Of a stretch of DNA of 21,774 nucleotides, positions 1 to 11,700 are shown one piece after another. Position 1 is the first letter of the stretch; every line of letters begins with the position of its first letter. A program made the position numbers and the translations under genes. The notes under the pieces were generated by a model. The model did not search any database. It was not told the origin of the DNA and saw nothing but the letters and a program-made list of their open reading frames with translations. The stretch is from Apostichopus californicus (taxonomy: Eukaryota; Echinodermata; Holothuroidea; Aspidochirotida; Stichopodidae), in contig JAIPMN010010694.1 in the NCBI GenBank assembly GCA_020650975.1, positions 1 to 21,774 of the forward strand. Direction: 5' to 3'.

Positions 1-1327
1 TAGGACCACAATTACTTGGACTATTTGAGCCCAATCTTGCTATGATAATATTATGTGTATTGTCATATACCCCTACGCAAGGAACCACAGTGCCCTTAGG
101 CTCTTGTTCCTGTAGATTTCCTACTTTTAATTTCCAGGGACGAGGGAGAGGGGAAGGGGAACTTGGGAAGGGGAAAGGGGGACAAAAAAATCTATATTGA
201 TAGATGAAATTGGCACCTCACTATCTTGTTCCTAATAGTTCTTACTCTGCAAAGTTGTTTTAGGTTTTAACAAGTTAACTTAAAGTGTCAGATGGATCCT
301 TTGTTCTCCAGAAAATGCATCAAAAGTGGAGGTTGTCAACTTGTTGGTGACTGATCTCATTGTTTATGATAAACACAAATTACTGCAAAAAGTCCACTAG
401 ACTTTTCAAATCTATATAATGGACTAGACAGTTTGAATTAAGGACAGTCCATGGAACCCCCTTCCCTAATCTTAGTAACTAGTTAATGGAATATTGTCAG
501 CATTATTTATATGTCCAAACATGGAAACTTGATTGTACCTTTTAAACTTTAACAAAGTACGAAATTTGAATGGCTGAAATTAACAATAATGGAGTATTAG
601 TCGCCTAGTAAATGTGATAGTAACGATAAGAAACACCCTCGGTTTGAATGCACGATTTGCTTGTTGCTACTGTAATAGCTAAGCTTCTCTCCTTCAAAAC
701 AATAATTTTGGGGTTTTTTAGCTCTCTTTATAGTTTATTTCTTCCATTTTCTTTATTTTATTATTTCTTACTTGAGTAAAGTTTCCATACTCTGTTGAAT
801 CTACTGAGTGGTTAGTTGTTTGTTATGGCAATAGCTTTTTACAACAATCACTTCCCATTGAACTTGGTTGAATATTTTCAAGGTGGGTGCACCTATTATT
901 CTGTGTCAATAACAATCCTAAATGAATACCAGCTATTTCAATCTTTCATCTGTAGTTCTTATTACACATTTCCAAATATAGGCATCTATACAGTTTATTC
1001 ATTTTTTGCTGCTCAGTGCAAATTTGAAAAGGTTATTGTCTGTAGAAAATTGCAAAGAGATGTATCATTCCTAGAATGTACATGTAACAAGGTTAATTCA
1101 CAGGTTATTATTAAACTTGTACAGTTATTGTAGCAGGCTTATGAACTTGTTTCATATAATTCTGTGAAGGAGACAGTATGGTTTTAATCTTCTATACTGT
1201 ACTGTATTCATGTTGGTTGGGGTTTAGGGAGGGGGGAAGGAGGGGTGTTCACTGCTCTTATACTTGCTGTACCCTTTCATGCTTGATCAATGCTTGAATA
1301 TTATTGGAATGATTTACTACATCACAT
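1..1327. other. Non-coding flank; two G-quadruplex-like tracts
   Basis: No convincing gene is present. The open frame at 816-1133 starts on TTG, is unremarkable in composition, and I match it to nothing. Purine-rich G-run clusters at 144-181 and 1217-1246 could form quadruplexes on the + strand. Confidence 0.5.
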
Positions 1328-1760
1328 CGCATTGCCATTACATAATATGTAATTCACATGACTTTACTAAGCTTACGCATTACCATTACATTACGTGAAC
1401 GTAATTCAAATGACTTTATTAGGCTTACGCATAGCCATTATATTTACATAGTTGACATTACTTTACTAGGCTCACGCATTGCCATTACATCATACATAAT
1501 TCACATAACTTTACGAGGCTTACGCATAACATTATATACTGAACGTAATTCACATGACTTTACTAGGCTTACGCATTGCCATTACATTATACGTAATTCA
1601 CATGACTTAACTAGGCTTACGCATCGCCATTACTATACATAATTGACATGACTTTACTAGGCTTACTGTACGCATTATATATACGTAATTCACATGACTT
1701 TACTAGGCTTACGCATTGCCATTACATTATATACTGTACTTAATTCACATGACTTTACTA
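1328..1760 (+). repeat. Minisatellite, about nine copies of a ~50-bp unit
   Basis: The core ACTTTACTAGGCTTACGCAT recurs near 1361, 1411, 1460, 1508, 1556, 1605, 1650, 1697 and 1750 (the last broken). It is followed by a variable GCCATTACATTATA..GTAATTCACATG spacer. Unit length varies from about 45 to 53. Copies differ by point changes and small indels, so the array is old. The open frame here is an artefact of the repeat. Confidence 0.9.
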
Positions 1761-2900
1761 CACTTTACTATACATATATCACAGCTGCAGGCGACACTTC
1801 AAATTTGCCTTCATGTTATATAGTCCATAACAGAATGGTTCGCTATATAAGTTAATCATTGCAACTGATTTGCATTGAGAAAGTATCTATTGTCTGTTTG
1901 TGTTGTTTTGAATGAAGTTACCATGGCATTCCATTTCCATACTTAACACCCCATTTCACTTTTTAGGAAACATCCATTTATTTCTTTGATCAACTGTACT
2001 TTCCAATTCTTTTAAAGCCCAAGTTGAACTTTCTACATTATAGTGTGACCAGGAAGTTCCATAACAACTCCCTGGTGTGACCAAGATGAATTCCAATTCA
2101 AACTTAAAGAACTTGCAAGGTTTTACAAAGCTATTATTCTTTGTACAATGAGTTGGTTTCAGTTTCTTACTGACCTGTTGTTTTTCCCTTCGGTGTCGCC
2201 TTTTTGGTAGTTCAAATAACTTTAATTGTTCATGAAAGGGTGGAGCAACAAGCATGAAACAGGAACTGAATTATAGCTACAGGTCTAAAGCAGCTTCACT
2301 TATAAGAAAGAGATAACTTACGGGTAAACATCCTTTAGTAGTTAACTTAATGCGTTTCTCTTAACGATCTCCAGTTAAAAATTAATGCGTTCATCTTGAA
2401 GTAGATCCCGAGCATCTGAACAATAAACTTCTCATAAAGTAAGAAGATAAAAACTGAGATGTTAGTTATTTTATTGATGTCTGTATCATCTATTAACTAT
2501 GTACAGTAAAGTTAAGTGCAGTAAAGTCAAGTATAGATCTTGCGATGAATGATAAAGGTAAATGATTAATAAATAAAAGGGTCAAAGACAATAGGCTATA
2601 TCAGCGGTGGCAGCATTCAGAGAGGGAACCCCGCCTCACTGAAATAATACATTTGGGACCGAAATATGTATATATCAGGACCATAACATAAAACAAATAT
2701 TGACTTTGCTCCTATGTTGAGCACGCTAGCCGGCCATGAAAATATGAAAAGTTTGTCGCAGCAGCTGCAAAACTCTAATGTCAAATTGGATGAATCAATA
2801 TCAAACATGTAAGGGATTATCTGCACTGACCTTCAGTGCCTATTCATTGTTTGTAGTTCAAAAGAATATGTCCTACATAGCCTGGCCTTATATGGTGCTT
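1761..2900. other. Non-coding flank with one unassigned minus-strand frame
   Basis: Apart from the palindromic element, no gene is supported. A minus-strand frame at 1956-2255 has a basic stretch (LFELPKRRHRREKQQ) that faintly recalls the region before the C-terminus of non-LTR reverse transcriptases. It spans the palindromic insertion and is probably decayed or random. AATAAA strings occur near 2571 without a gene to attach to. Confidence 0.4.
2050..2074 (-). mobile_element. Ultra-short palindromic element (degraded copy) with 7-bp flanking duplication
   Basis: This 25-bp sequence is the inverted counterpart of the 28-bp palindrome at 5159-5186, with a 3-base deletion and one substitution in one arm. 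GTGTGAC lies directly on both sides (2043-2049 and 2075-2081), as a target-site duplication would. It starts CAGG and ends CCTG. The class of element is not identified. Confidence 0.5.
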
Positions 2901-2936
2901 CAGCCTCTTCAGCCCCTTCAGCCTCTTCAGCCTCTT
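2901..2936 (+). repeat. 9-bp minisatellite, four copies
   Basis: Four units of CAGCCTCTT, with one T-to-C change in the second unit. Confidence 0.95.
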
Positions 2937-3167
2937 ACTTTTGAGATCCATGGTACCTTTAATACCTATCTGATGTCTTTAGTCTAGTTTATATGCACTT
3001 TTCTCTTTTACCAAAACCTTCTTTTCGAACTTGGTATAATAGCACAGTAGTTGTAGCTATGTATTAGCAGTATGTAGTTTTTATAATCATTTCAAATGTT
3101 TGAAACAATGCATACTCTGATAGTGGCTATCCATATCCTAGTGAAAAATTGTCAAGGAATATTAGAG

Positions 3168-3282
3168 GAATGAATGAATGAATGAATGAATGAATGAATG
3201 AATGAATGAATGAATGAATGTATGGGTGAGAGAGTGAGTAAATGAATGAATGAATACATAAATAAATAAATAAATAAATAAA
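3168..3282 (+). repeat. Compound tetranucleotide microsatellite
   Basis: (GAAT)n at 3168-3220, then a degenerate GTGAGAGAGTGAGTA link, (AATG)n to about 3255 and (AAAT)n at 3257-3282. Confidence 0.95.
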
Positions 3283-5158
3283 TTAAAGTATTAATCTTCA
3301 AACTTTGGAGTAATGAGTGGCTTCTATTTGCTTTTGTTTACTTTTATCTTTTCATCTTCTATTTTCTAACCTGCATTGGTATTTCAGATCAGATGCAAGG
3401 ACAGTGTACCAGAATATATATACAGTACATGTATAGCATTGCGTTTATGTAGCAATTCGGCCCCACTGGCATACGTACCTGTATAGCAGTTTGCAAGATT
3501 ATATGCCAGAGTAAAGGATGACTTTAGTGCCCAAAACTTTAATTTTGTTACAGTATGTTGTAGACAGTTAAAAACCACTGTTGTCTATCCAGGTGGTATT
3601 TCTTTACCACTCTTAAGAATTGAGATTTCACCCTTTAACATTTGAGGCTCATCATTAAAAGTGGCTGAACTACTATAGTCTATGCACATAGTCCAAAGGT
3701 CAGTTGCTCAGATACAATGCAAAGCTCAATAGGCAAATATAGGGCTTTTCATATGTTCTCAAACAACACGTTTCCAAATCGTTCATTACAGAGTTTGTCA
3801 AGGACAAATGGAATGAATGCGACTGACTCAGTTTGAGTTGTACACTCAAAATCTAAAGGTCTAGCCTGCAAAAGTTGGTAACACTTTAGCACTGCACTGC
3901 CACTGAGTTCAGTGGGGGATATTTGGGATATACTGTATGTAAATTCTGCAAAAAAGCCACATATTCTTCATAAATTGTTGAAATGGGGTGAACTGAATTT
4001 GTCAGAATTACAGTACTTGAGCATGTACAGTAAGTGTTGCTGTGAAGCTAGTTATACACACTGTTGCTGAACACAAAAACAGCTTTAACCCCTTAACTTC
4101 CTAGTACATATTAAACTGAGAGGTGCTAAAATGAGGTGCTAAAATTGTATACTGTGTATAGGCATTGTTTTCTGAGCACTGTGGTGGATTAAAGTATGAA
4201 GATTTCAGTGATTTTGAGATGGTGTTGTATAACATATTGAGCATATATTATGTAGAAGAATGAAACAAAGCTTTTTACTGTGAATCCTTCCTTCATCCTG
4301 AAGTAACGGGCTGGATTTTAAAATGCATAAATAATATATGGAAGTACTGTAAGTTTGTAACCCTAATGGAAGTGAACATATCCGTTCCCTTTCCTCAAGT
4401 ACAGAACTTGCATTGCAGAGCAGGGAATAATTGAATGTTCATAGCAGTTTTTGAGGCTGTGTCTCTTACAAAATATGACTACATGGTCCCTGTGTTTTGG
4501 ACTTGCGCATAGCAATTTGACTGTTTGTCATAGTAGCGCAATGCGGTACCTGATGGTACTGGATAAATTATTCAACCACCCAAACCTGCACACTTGCTTG
4601 CATGGGCACATAGCAAACTTTCTGAAGTTTGAATTAACATAGTCACTTTAGATGGCATTGCTTGATTAAGTGTTTGCAGTCATTGCGAAATCGCTAAGAA
4701 AATATTTGTAAATCAAACACTAAATTTTTTTTATTTTTTTTTTAAGACCAGTTTGAGTCCATCTGGATCCTTTCTGCCAACTATGCAAATATACATGAAA
4801 ATATGAACAACTACAAAGTTAAATATAATCAGTGCTTTCATTGCTTGTCAGAGATACACAGGCATTGTGTATGGATTGCAAGCAAAACATGCACTTACTA
4901 CATACAAAACACAAGTTGTAAATTCCTCCTAAAATATGTTCTAGGTTTCAAGTATTCCTAAAACAACCCACACTTCACCAAATGTTAGCTTATCTGATTT
5001 TCAGGAATACTGAAAACCTTGGTATTTGAATATGTATAATTTATCTCATAAACAAGCAAGTGTTTTTAATAGTTCAAACAAGGTTAGGATGTCCTATGAC
5101 CCAGATCAACCTGTTCCCACTGTACACACTAGTCTGTGATTATAGATGAATGTTATAT
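3283..5158. other. Non-coding flank, nothing recognised
   Basis: AT-rich sequence with scattered short frames under 70 codons, none with recognisable features. T-rich run at 4724-4743. No repeats beyond two or three copies were seen. Confidence 0.5.
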
Positions 5159-5186
5159 CAGGGAGTTGTTATGGAACAACTCCCTG
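5159..5186 (+). mobile_element. Ultra-short palindromic element (intact copy) with 7-bp flanking duplication
   Basis: A perfect 12-bp inverted repeat (arm CAGGGAGTTGTT) encloses a 4-base loop ATGG. GTTATAT lies directly on both sides (5152-5158 and 5187-5193). The combination of inverted ends and flanking direct repeats is the mark of a transposed segment, here with almost no internal sequence. Confidence 0.55.
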
Positions 5187-5717
5187 GTTATATGCAGGTA
5201 TGCTACTGTATGCATGTCATCCAGGAAGCTGTTTGTGTTTTGCAGTCATTTTGCATTTAGTCTATTAACAAACATGTTATGAAATCATCTTGAAGGATCA
5301 ACTGTTTCGATCCGCGTAATTAACACGATAGGTAAGTGTGTTCATTTTTTAGGTGCATTGGGCCTCATGGCATCTGAATTAATTATCGATTAGCTGATGA
5401 TAAAACTGATCAATCCTTTTAGAGGGTAGGACAAATCACAATTTACAGCTATTTTACTCTCAAACTGTAAAACATATAAAGCAACCACTTTCATTAGCAC
5501 ATTGGTGTTTGGATCATTTTACTTCATGGCAAATTAATTAACAGGTTTGGAAGATGTCCACTGCATGATCATTTTCTGTGAAATGTTGGAAATATTTAGA
5601 CACGTATTTGCAATCTTTAGCTCTCTGTGAATATTTTCATCAGACACTGGTGAATAGAAGCAAGTTTTGGTCCCAGAAAGCCCTAGGAAAATCAAATGTT
5701 TCAAATACTCTTGTCTA

Positions 5718-5774
5718 ATGGTTTTACTCATAGTCAGTTCTCAATTATTATCTCTACCGCCAATTCTACGAATG
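5718..5774 (+). CDS. Putative coding exon 1: start codon and signal peptide
   Basis: ATG at 5718 opens 19 codons beginning MVLLIVSSQLLSLPP, a short hydrophobic stretch that could be a signal peptide. It ends in phase 0 at a GTTAGA donor, matching the phase-0 start of the next exon 109 bp downstream. An in-frame TAG at 5655 lies upstream with no other ATG between, so this is the first Met of the frame. Weak points: the donor is poor, the n-region lacks a basic residue, and no clear cleavage site follows. A TATAAA at 5475-5480 is about 240 bp upstream and could belong to a promoter, but such strings are common in this AT-rich DNA. The true first exon may lie elsewhere. Confidence 0.4.
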
Positions 5775-8700
5775 GTTAGATTTTATTTTATTTTAGTTTA
5801 CTTTATTTTATTTTATTTTTATTTTTTGGACAATACCTTTCAAGTCGTAAATATTCTTGTTTCTCCCTTTCTTTATATTTCAGTTTGGACCAAGCAACTC
5901 CACATGTGAATTCATATCAAGGGAGCATAATGGTAGGTTTAACAGCCTTCTAACTTCAGTACCATCTATGAATTTTTATAGGTTCTCTAATGTCATCTTT
6001 TCATAAATAAAAGCACCTTGTACAAAGCAAAACTGGTTAAATCATTATAATGCTAATAGATTGCAGTGTGCTCATTGCTGCTTACAGTACTTCTAAGGCC
6101 AAGAAGAAGAATAACGAATCACATTTTTCATTGTTCGTATCCGTGACACCGCTGTCAAGAACATGCAACTGTTATGGTTGAAGAGAACATTTTGAAGAAA
6201 CTCTGAACTGTTCTGTTGTTTCTACTATGAACATTGTTCAGTATTTGTCTGCTTGAAACATCCACTTCCCCCCCCCCCCCCGCAATGATTGCACTCAGAT
6301 TGGTTTTCAAGGTCTTGGCTTTGGCTAAGAACAAAGGAAATCTGTATTGTGCATCAAAGCTGTTGCTGAATGCGATCTGGATCTCACATTAAACATTGAT
6401 ATGCCCCAATCAGCCACTATTGGTTGATGACGATATGGTTTAGCAAGTCAAAATAAGATATACGTAGCCAGTCAAAATAGGTGACATTCAATCTCCCAAA
6501 TTTTCACTATAGTTAAGCACAAGATATTGAAAATGGACCTTTTCAACTGACAGCGTGGACTTTTTTTTTTCTCTCTCAGATCAAATGTTACCTTGTCTGC
6601 CAATAAAGTGGGCCCTTTGAAACCATTCTCCTCCCTAAGTTGAAGATATTTTGCTCACCTCGATCTAATTGTTTGATTCACTTTTCATAATCTTGATGCT
6701 ATTAATAGTACTTTGTTCTTGCAAACAGGTCACGGTGGCTGTGCACCAATAATGTCCAATAGGAGTCAATCTGTGCCTGATGGATTAGATGTGATAAACT
6801 TCAGTTATGAGCTGACTCCTTGCTCTGCTGATCCCGGTTGGGACGAAGACAATTGCTCAGAGACGGCTGCCCTCAAGATGATCATGTTAAGTCTATCAAT
6901 TACATTGGGTAAGTTTTAGAATGTGTAAGGCTGAGTGAGATAGTGTATTAATTCCTCATTCCCTTCCCCCCCCCCCACCTCCTCCTCCTCTTACCTGTGC
7001 CTAGTCTGCTATGGCCCTCTTTCATCTATCTAGTCTGCCAATTGATAATTCATTTGCACTGAGTAAAGCGTAAACTTGACTCATTCTCAGATCACTGTCC
7101 ATATATGGCTTCCTTCCAAATCTACCATTTCTTCTTTCTTTTGGTTTTTTGCAGATGGCCCTAACCTTTCAGGTATACTATTCATACTGAAAGGTTATAA
7201 TGAAGTAATAAGCCACATACGACATAATTCATGCCACTATATCAAAATACTGGAGCGGCTCGAGGAGAAGGACGTCAAGGAGAATGGGGTAATTTGTTTA
7301 ATTAACTCTCTTTAATTGCAGATCTGTCCAGTTAGAATGAAATCTTTGTTTTCAAGAGCACATTGCGTACCAAGATACGTGAAGCAGTCAGTATTGCATA
7401 TTTCAATTCATTCACCAGTTTTAAGATTTGAAAGAAATTTTTATCATAAAAGAAAACAATAGAACCTGCACTCTTTGTTTTATTGGGCATAAAATAAAAA
7501 ATATAGTTTACCAGCTGTTTGATATATTTTGAATTTGAAAACTAACTAACCGAATGTGACTTGAAATTTATATTTAATCCTGGGCAAAATCACAGTTTCC
7601 CTAATTTTTTTTTTCTCAAAACATCACACTGACCTCAGTATTAGTGATACTGAAAAACAGTGTTCCCAGTCATGGATTCAACTTCTAGCTAGTATCCCTG
7701 GTATAGAATAGCTACTTGAGAAGTGGTGACGACTCAGTTTAATTTATAGAATTTTGTATGGTCACCGCTTGGCATAGTTATTAGGTAAAATAGATCTAAG
7801 CTCAGCATATATAGCCTAATGTTTCATTTGCTAAGCCATCTTCTCGAGCATGGGTTTGAGTGTAAATTTGTAAGAGGAAATATAAACAGGCAATCTTTTA
7901 TCATCAGATTTTAAATCTTAACTTTGTGAATGGGCCAAAAGTTTTGCGACATGAATCATGTGATTTTTTAGTACACATTACAACCAAGAGCAGATTGTTT
8001 TTTTGTAATGGAATGGAATTTTTTGTATGTGGCTTTATAGTATATATCATAAGTAAGCTTTGCATTTCAATAATTGCAGATGTGGGGGGGGGGGGAAGGG
8101 GGTTGGTTGAAGTGGAAGGTGAGCTTTGTGGCTTTCATGAGAGCAAAAATGGAAAACTTGTGACTTTGTATTGTATTAAATGTGTTTTATTGTCTTCTTT
8201 GACTAAGTTATTTGTGTTTCTTCATTAACAGAGGAAAACAAAACTTTTCTATGATGGATTTTATAATGAAACCATTCATCCAGGGTACACTTACGAAGTG
8301 AGTGGCAGATCCTTACCTGCTCCTACAGCACAAGACTATGATGTAGTGGTCAACAAAAAAGTCACAATACCACGTAAGTTTATATATTTTTTAATTAATC
8401 TAATTATAAACAATCATTATTGTTATTAGTGTTTCACAGATAGATCCTAACATCAGCTGATTCTGATAGCAGAAATCAATATTGAGGCATCAAATGGCAC
8501 AAAAGATGTGTGAGTACTCCAAGTACTGGTGCAAATAGCGATGCTTTGAAGAAGAGAGAAAAAAAAGCGTCTGTCTACTTTGATTAAATATATAGCAACA
8601 TCTTTAGCATGATAGGTGTCTTTCTTTGGCTGATACTGCCTCTCTAACGGAAAAAGACGGGCTATACAATAGCTCCACACATGGAAACTTTCCATAGATA

Positions 8701-11700
8701 AACTCATGCAAAAGCACAAACCATTTCACGCAGTTAACTTATACTGAGATTGAAGAGTTGTTAGAAGAAAAAAACAGCCTGACAATTAAACTTGTTTCAA
8801 GTTCACCAAAGGAGCAAAAGCTATTTAATATCAAATACATGTAACAGTATCATCTTGGATAAGAGAATACCGTGAATGTTTTCACTTTGCGTAATCTGCT
8901 TGAAAAAGTTAGCATGTAAATCTTTCCAACCTTCATTTCTGTTTCCACCTTGGATTGTTAGAGATACATGTGAATAAATCATACAGCATTCCCGTTTTCT
9001 TAATAATGACTGGAGTCATGACAGACGGATCTAACATAGTTTGGAAATAATCTCACAGACCACTATGTGGTGTGTGTAGAACTATTGTCACACATGTTTG
9101 TAACATTAGGCCAAGTGTAAACTGTGGGGGACAGGCTAAGGAACCACTGTTCGACAAAAGGGTCAAGTATAGCGTGCTTTTAAGCTCCCAAAGCGAACTT
9201 TATGCAGAGGTGGGAGTGTGTGTGTAATTTGTTCTCGAGCTGAGCGTATTGCAGTAACCTCAGGAAAATGAAAAACAATATGGAGTGGCAGATATCGTCA
9301 GTTAATTTTTGAAAATTTTTTAACATTTTAATAGATATTGGGCCAATGCTAATGCCAATATTGGCCGATACCAATAATGCATGCTGACAAATCTGTGCAA
9401 TACTAATCATTATAACAGGTAATGGTCTTGTCAAAAAAGTTGCAAGAAATAACTGAGTCCTTTGACTTTTGTTTTCTGGTTAATCTGTTATACCACGGAG
9501 AAGGGCATTCCGCCTAATTTTATGCCATGTTTGTTTTACAGACTGTGGTGAACTGCCAGAGAGGGATTCTATCTACTTTTGTTCTTTGCCTTGTGAGTAT
9601 CAGCAATTATCAATGTATTCACTGCTCTTCTGTCCCATCAATAGAGCTTGTACTCCATGGCACTTTACAGGGAAAGCAAAGGGAACCGTAATCGTTGGTG
9701 TGATAGCAATAAACAAAAAACACTTTAAGCATGAGAATGACACAACATAGATCGGCTACCAAACCAAAAAAGATAAACCAACCTGTTGCAAATCACTTCA
9801 CAATCTCCCAAATCATTCAATTGAGAATTTGCGTGTTATTGCCAGTGACCAAAACGATTCTTGGACAGATAAATCTAGAAAAGGAAAATAAAATTTCTGG
9901 GAACTAAACCTAAAGACCACGGCACCATTCGGTTTAAACATCAGAAACGATTTGCCTTCCGAGATAAACCAAACAATTCCTTTGAAATTACGACGGAATC
10001 GGATCAAAATAATCTGACACGGATTAAAATAATCCGATTTTCCAAAATTCCTGCTAAATCCAGCAGATATCAGTAAGTCGCATTGACTTCACAACCATGC
10101 CGACGCTCTTCTCTATAAAATAGTTTCAATTCCTGCTACTCCTTGTCACTTTTGGTGATCATGCAGTGAAGAAGAGCTGTCTCCCAAGATGGAGGAAAGA
10201 TTTACCATGGATAGTTGATGAGAGTTGTTAATTACTGGGATGCCTATCACATATATAGGAGATGATGGTTTATATCATGGTTGTGCTGGATTCTTTCCCT
10301 ACGTCCCCCTCCGTCAATTTGTGTACCCCAGGAAAGAAAATCTCTTCAGTATAGCTTTCATACGGCAAAAGTGACTACATTTCATTGCCTACCTTGATCA
10401 GGTGTGTGGCCTTTACAAAACAAAAAGTAAATATCCTGTCTCACCTAGCTTAAAATGCATATTTGAGGTATTGACCTAGGTCACCCCAAAAAAGCAGACA
10501 ACTTTGGCACGTATCGTGTTTGCCAGGACTGAAATTTTCGACAACAGTCTTATTATTCATTCTAAGATGTCGGGTATGGTGTGTATACATCGTGACCCAG
10601 GTATTAGTGGCTAGAAAATGAGATTCCCAGGAAGTCTCTGGATCTGATTGACGATTGGAGAGCGACCGAGTTCCGACTTCCCATTAGTAAAAATTCTGAA
10701 TCAATTTGGAAGCATGAAGATCTCTGTTTAATCAAATACGACAAGATGATCATGATAAAAAGAATTAAACAAATTCTGCCTGGTTTTACAGCTGCTGGTA
10801 AATGGACCACCACCATATCTAACAACTGGACGGAGACAGCAGATCGAATCTATACTGTGGTTGTGATTTTCACAGTCATCAACGATGCAGACTTCTACGT
10901 AGTCGGGTTCAGCACAGATCAACAAAACCTCCATCAGAAGAGGATAGAAAATGACATGGTAAGCTCCCCCAAATTCCAGGCAGGGATTATTCCGGAATAG
11001 ATACAAAACAACACCATCCACTGTTGTTGCACTCTTTATTTTGATTTTCTAAAGTTTAATAATGCATGTGACATTGAAATGAATTTCTTTGTGGAGATTT
11101 CAAGTTTCTTTGTTAAATTTCCTTGATTATCATCCAATCTTTTTGGGTTGTTCTGCATACTGTAATCTATAGTTATCTAAAAAAGAAAGAAAAAAATTAA
11201 TGTTATTTTATTAAAATGGTTTAAGTTAGCGTGTAACGTTTGTTTCTGTCAGAAGTAGCTGTTGTTGGTTGAATAAGGTAATGAATAGAACACCACGGTT
11301 TACCTCATATAGTAATATTTAAGCAACACCTTAAGATTTTAAATTCAATAATTTGTGTAAACAATGGAAGTCACTCCAATTATGCAGGGGCCCCAAAGGG
11401 AGGGGGGCTGTGGTGTTATGTCATCAAAGGATGGGGTCCAAGGGGAGGGGTGTCTGGTCCTCCTTGAGAAACTTACTGTTTAGGTTGTATGGAACATACA
11501 CGGTATATATTTATCTACCCACTCTATTTTTTTGGTCATATTCTGTCTGCCAGTGGGAGTTGGGGGGTTGGATCCCCCAATGACACCCCCCCAAAAAATA
11601 AAGTAAACATGGTTGTCCCCATACCCTCATGAAGTTATTGTTGGACTGGAGTAACCATTGCAGTTTTTAAAGAATTTTTAAAGCATCATCCTAGCATATG

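Noticed and set aside
1358-1642. 94-codon open frame with repeated H-Y/L-T motifs
   Set aside because: It is the translation of the ~50-bp tandem repeat.
1956-2255. Minus-strand frame with basic motif resembling a reverse-transcriptase segment
   Set aside because: Similarity is faint, no neighbouring conserved blocks are present, and the frame crosses the palindromic insertion.
3168-3282. CRISPR-like or regulatory array
   Set aside because: It is a plain tetranucleotide microsatellite with no spacers.
5470-5485. TATAAA as the core promoter
   Set aside because: Such strings occur many times in this AT-rich window and no other promoter element or transcript evidence supports this one, so it is mentioned only with exon 1.
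6560-6650. Possible extra exon after a strong acceptor-like site in intron 2
   Set aside because: Read in the phase required by exon 2, the frame stops within about 15 codons and no donor fits. Exon 3 joins exon 2 in frame without it.
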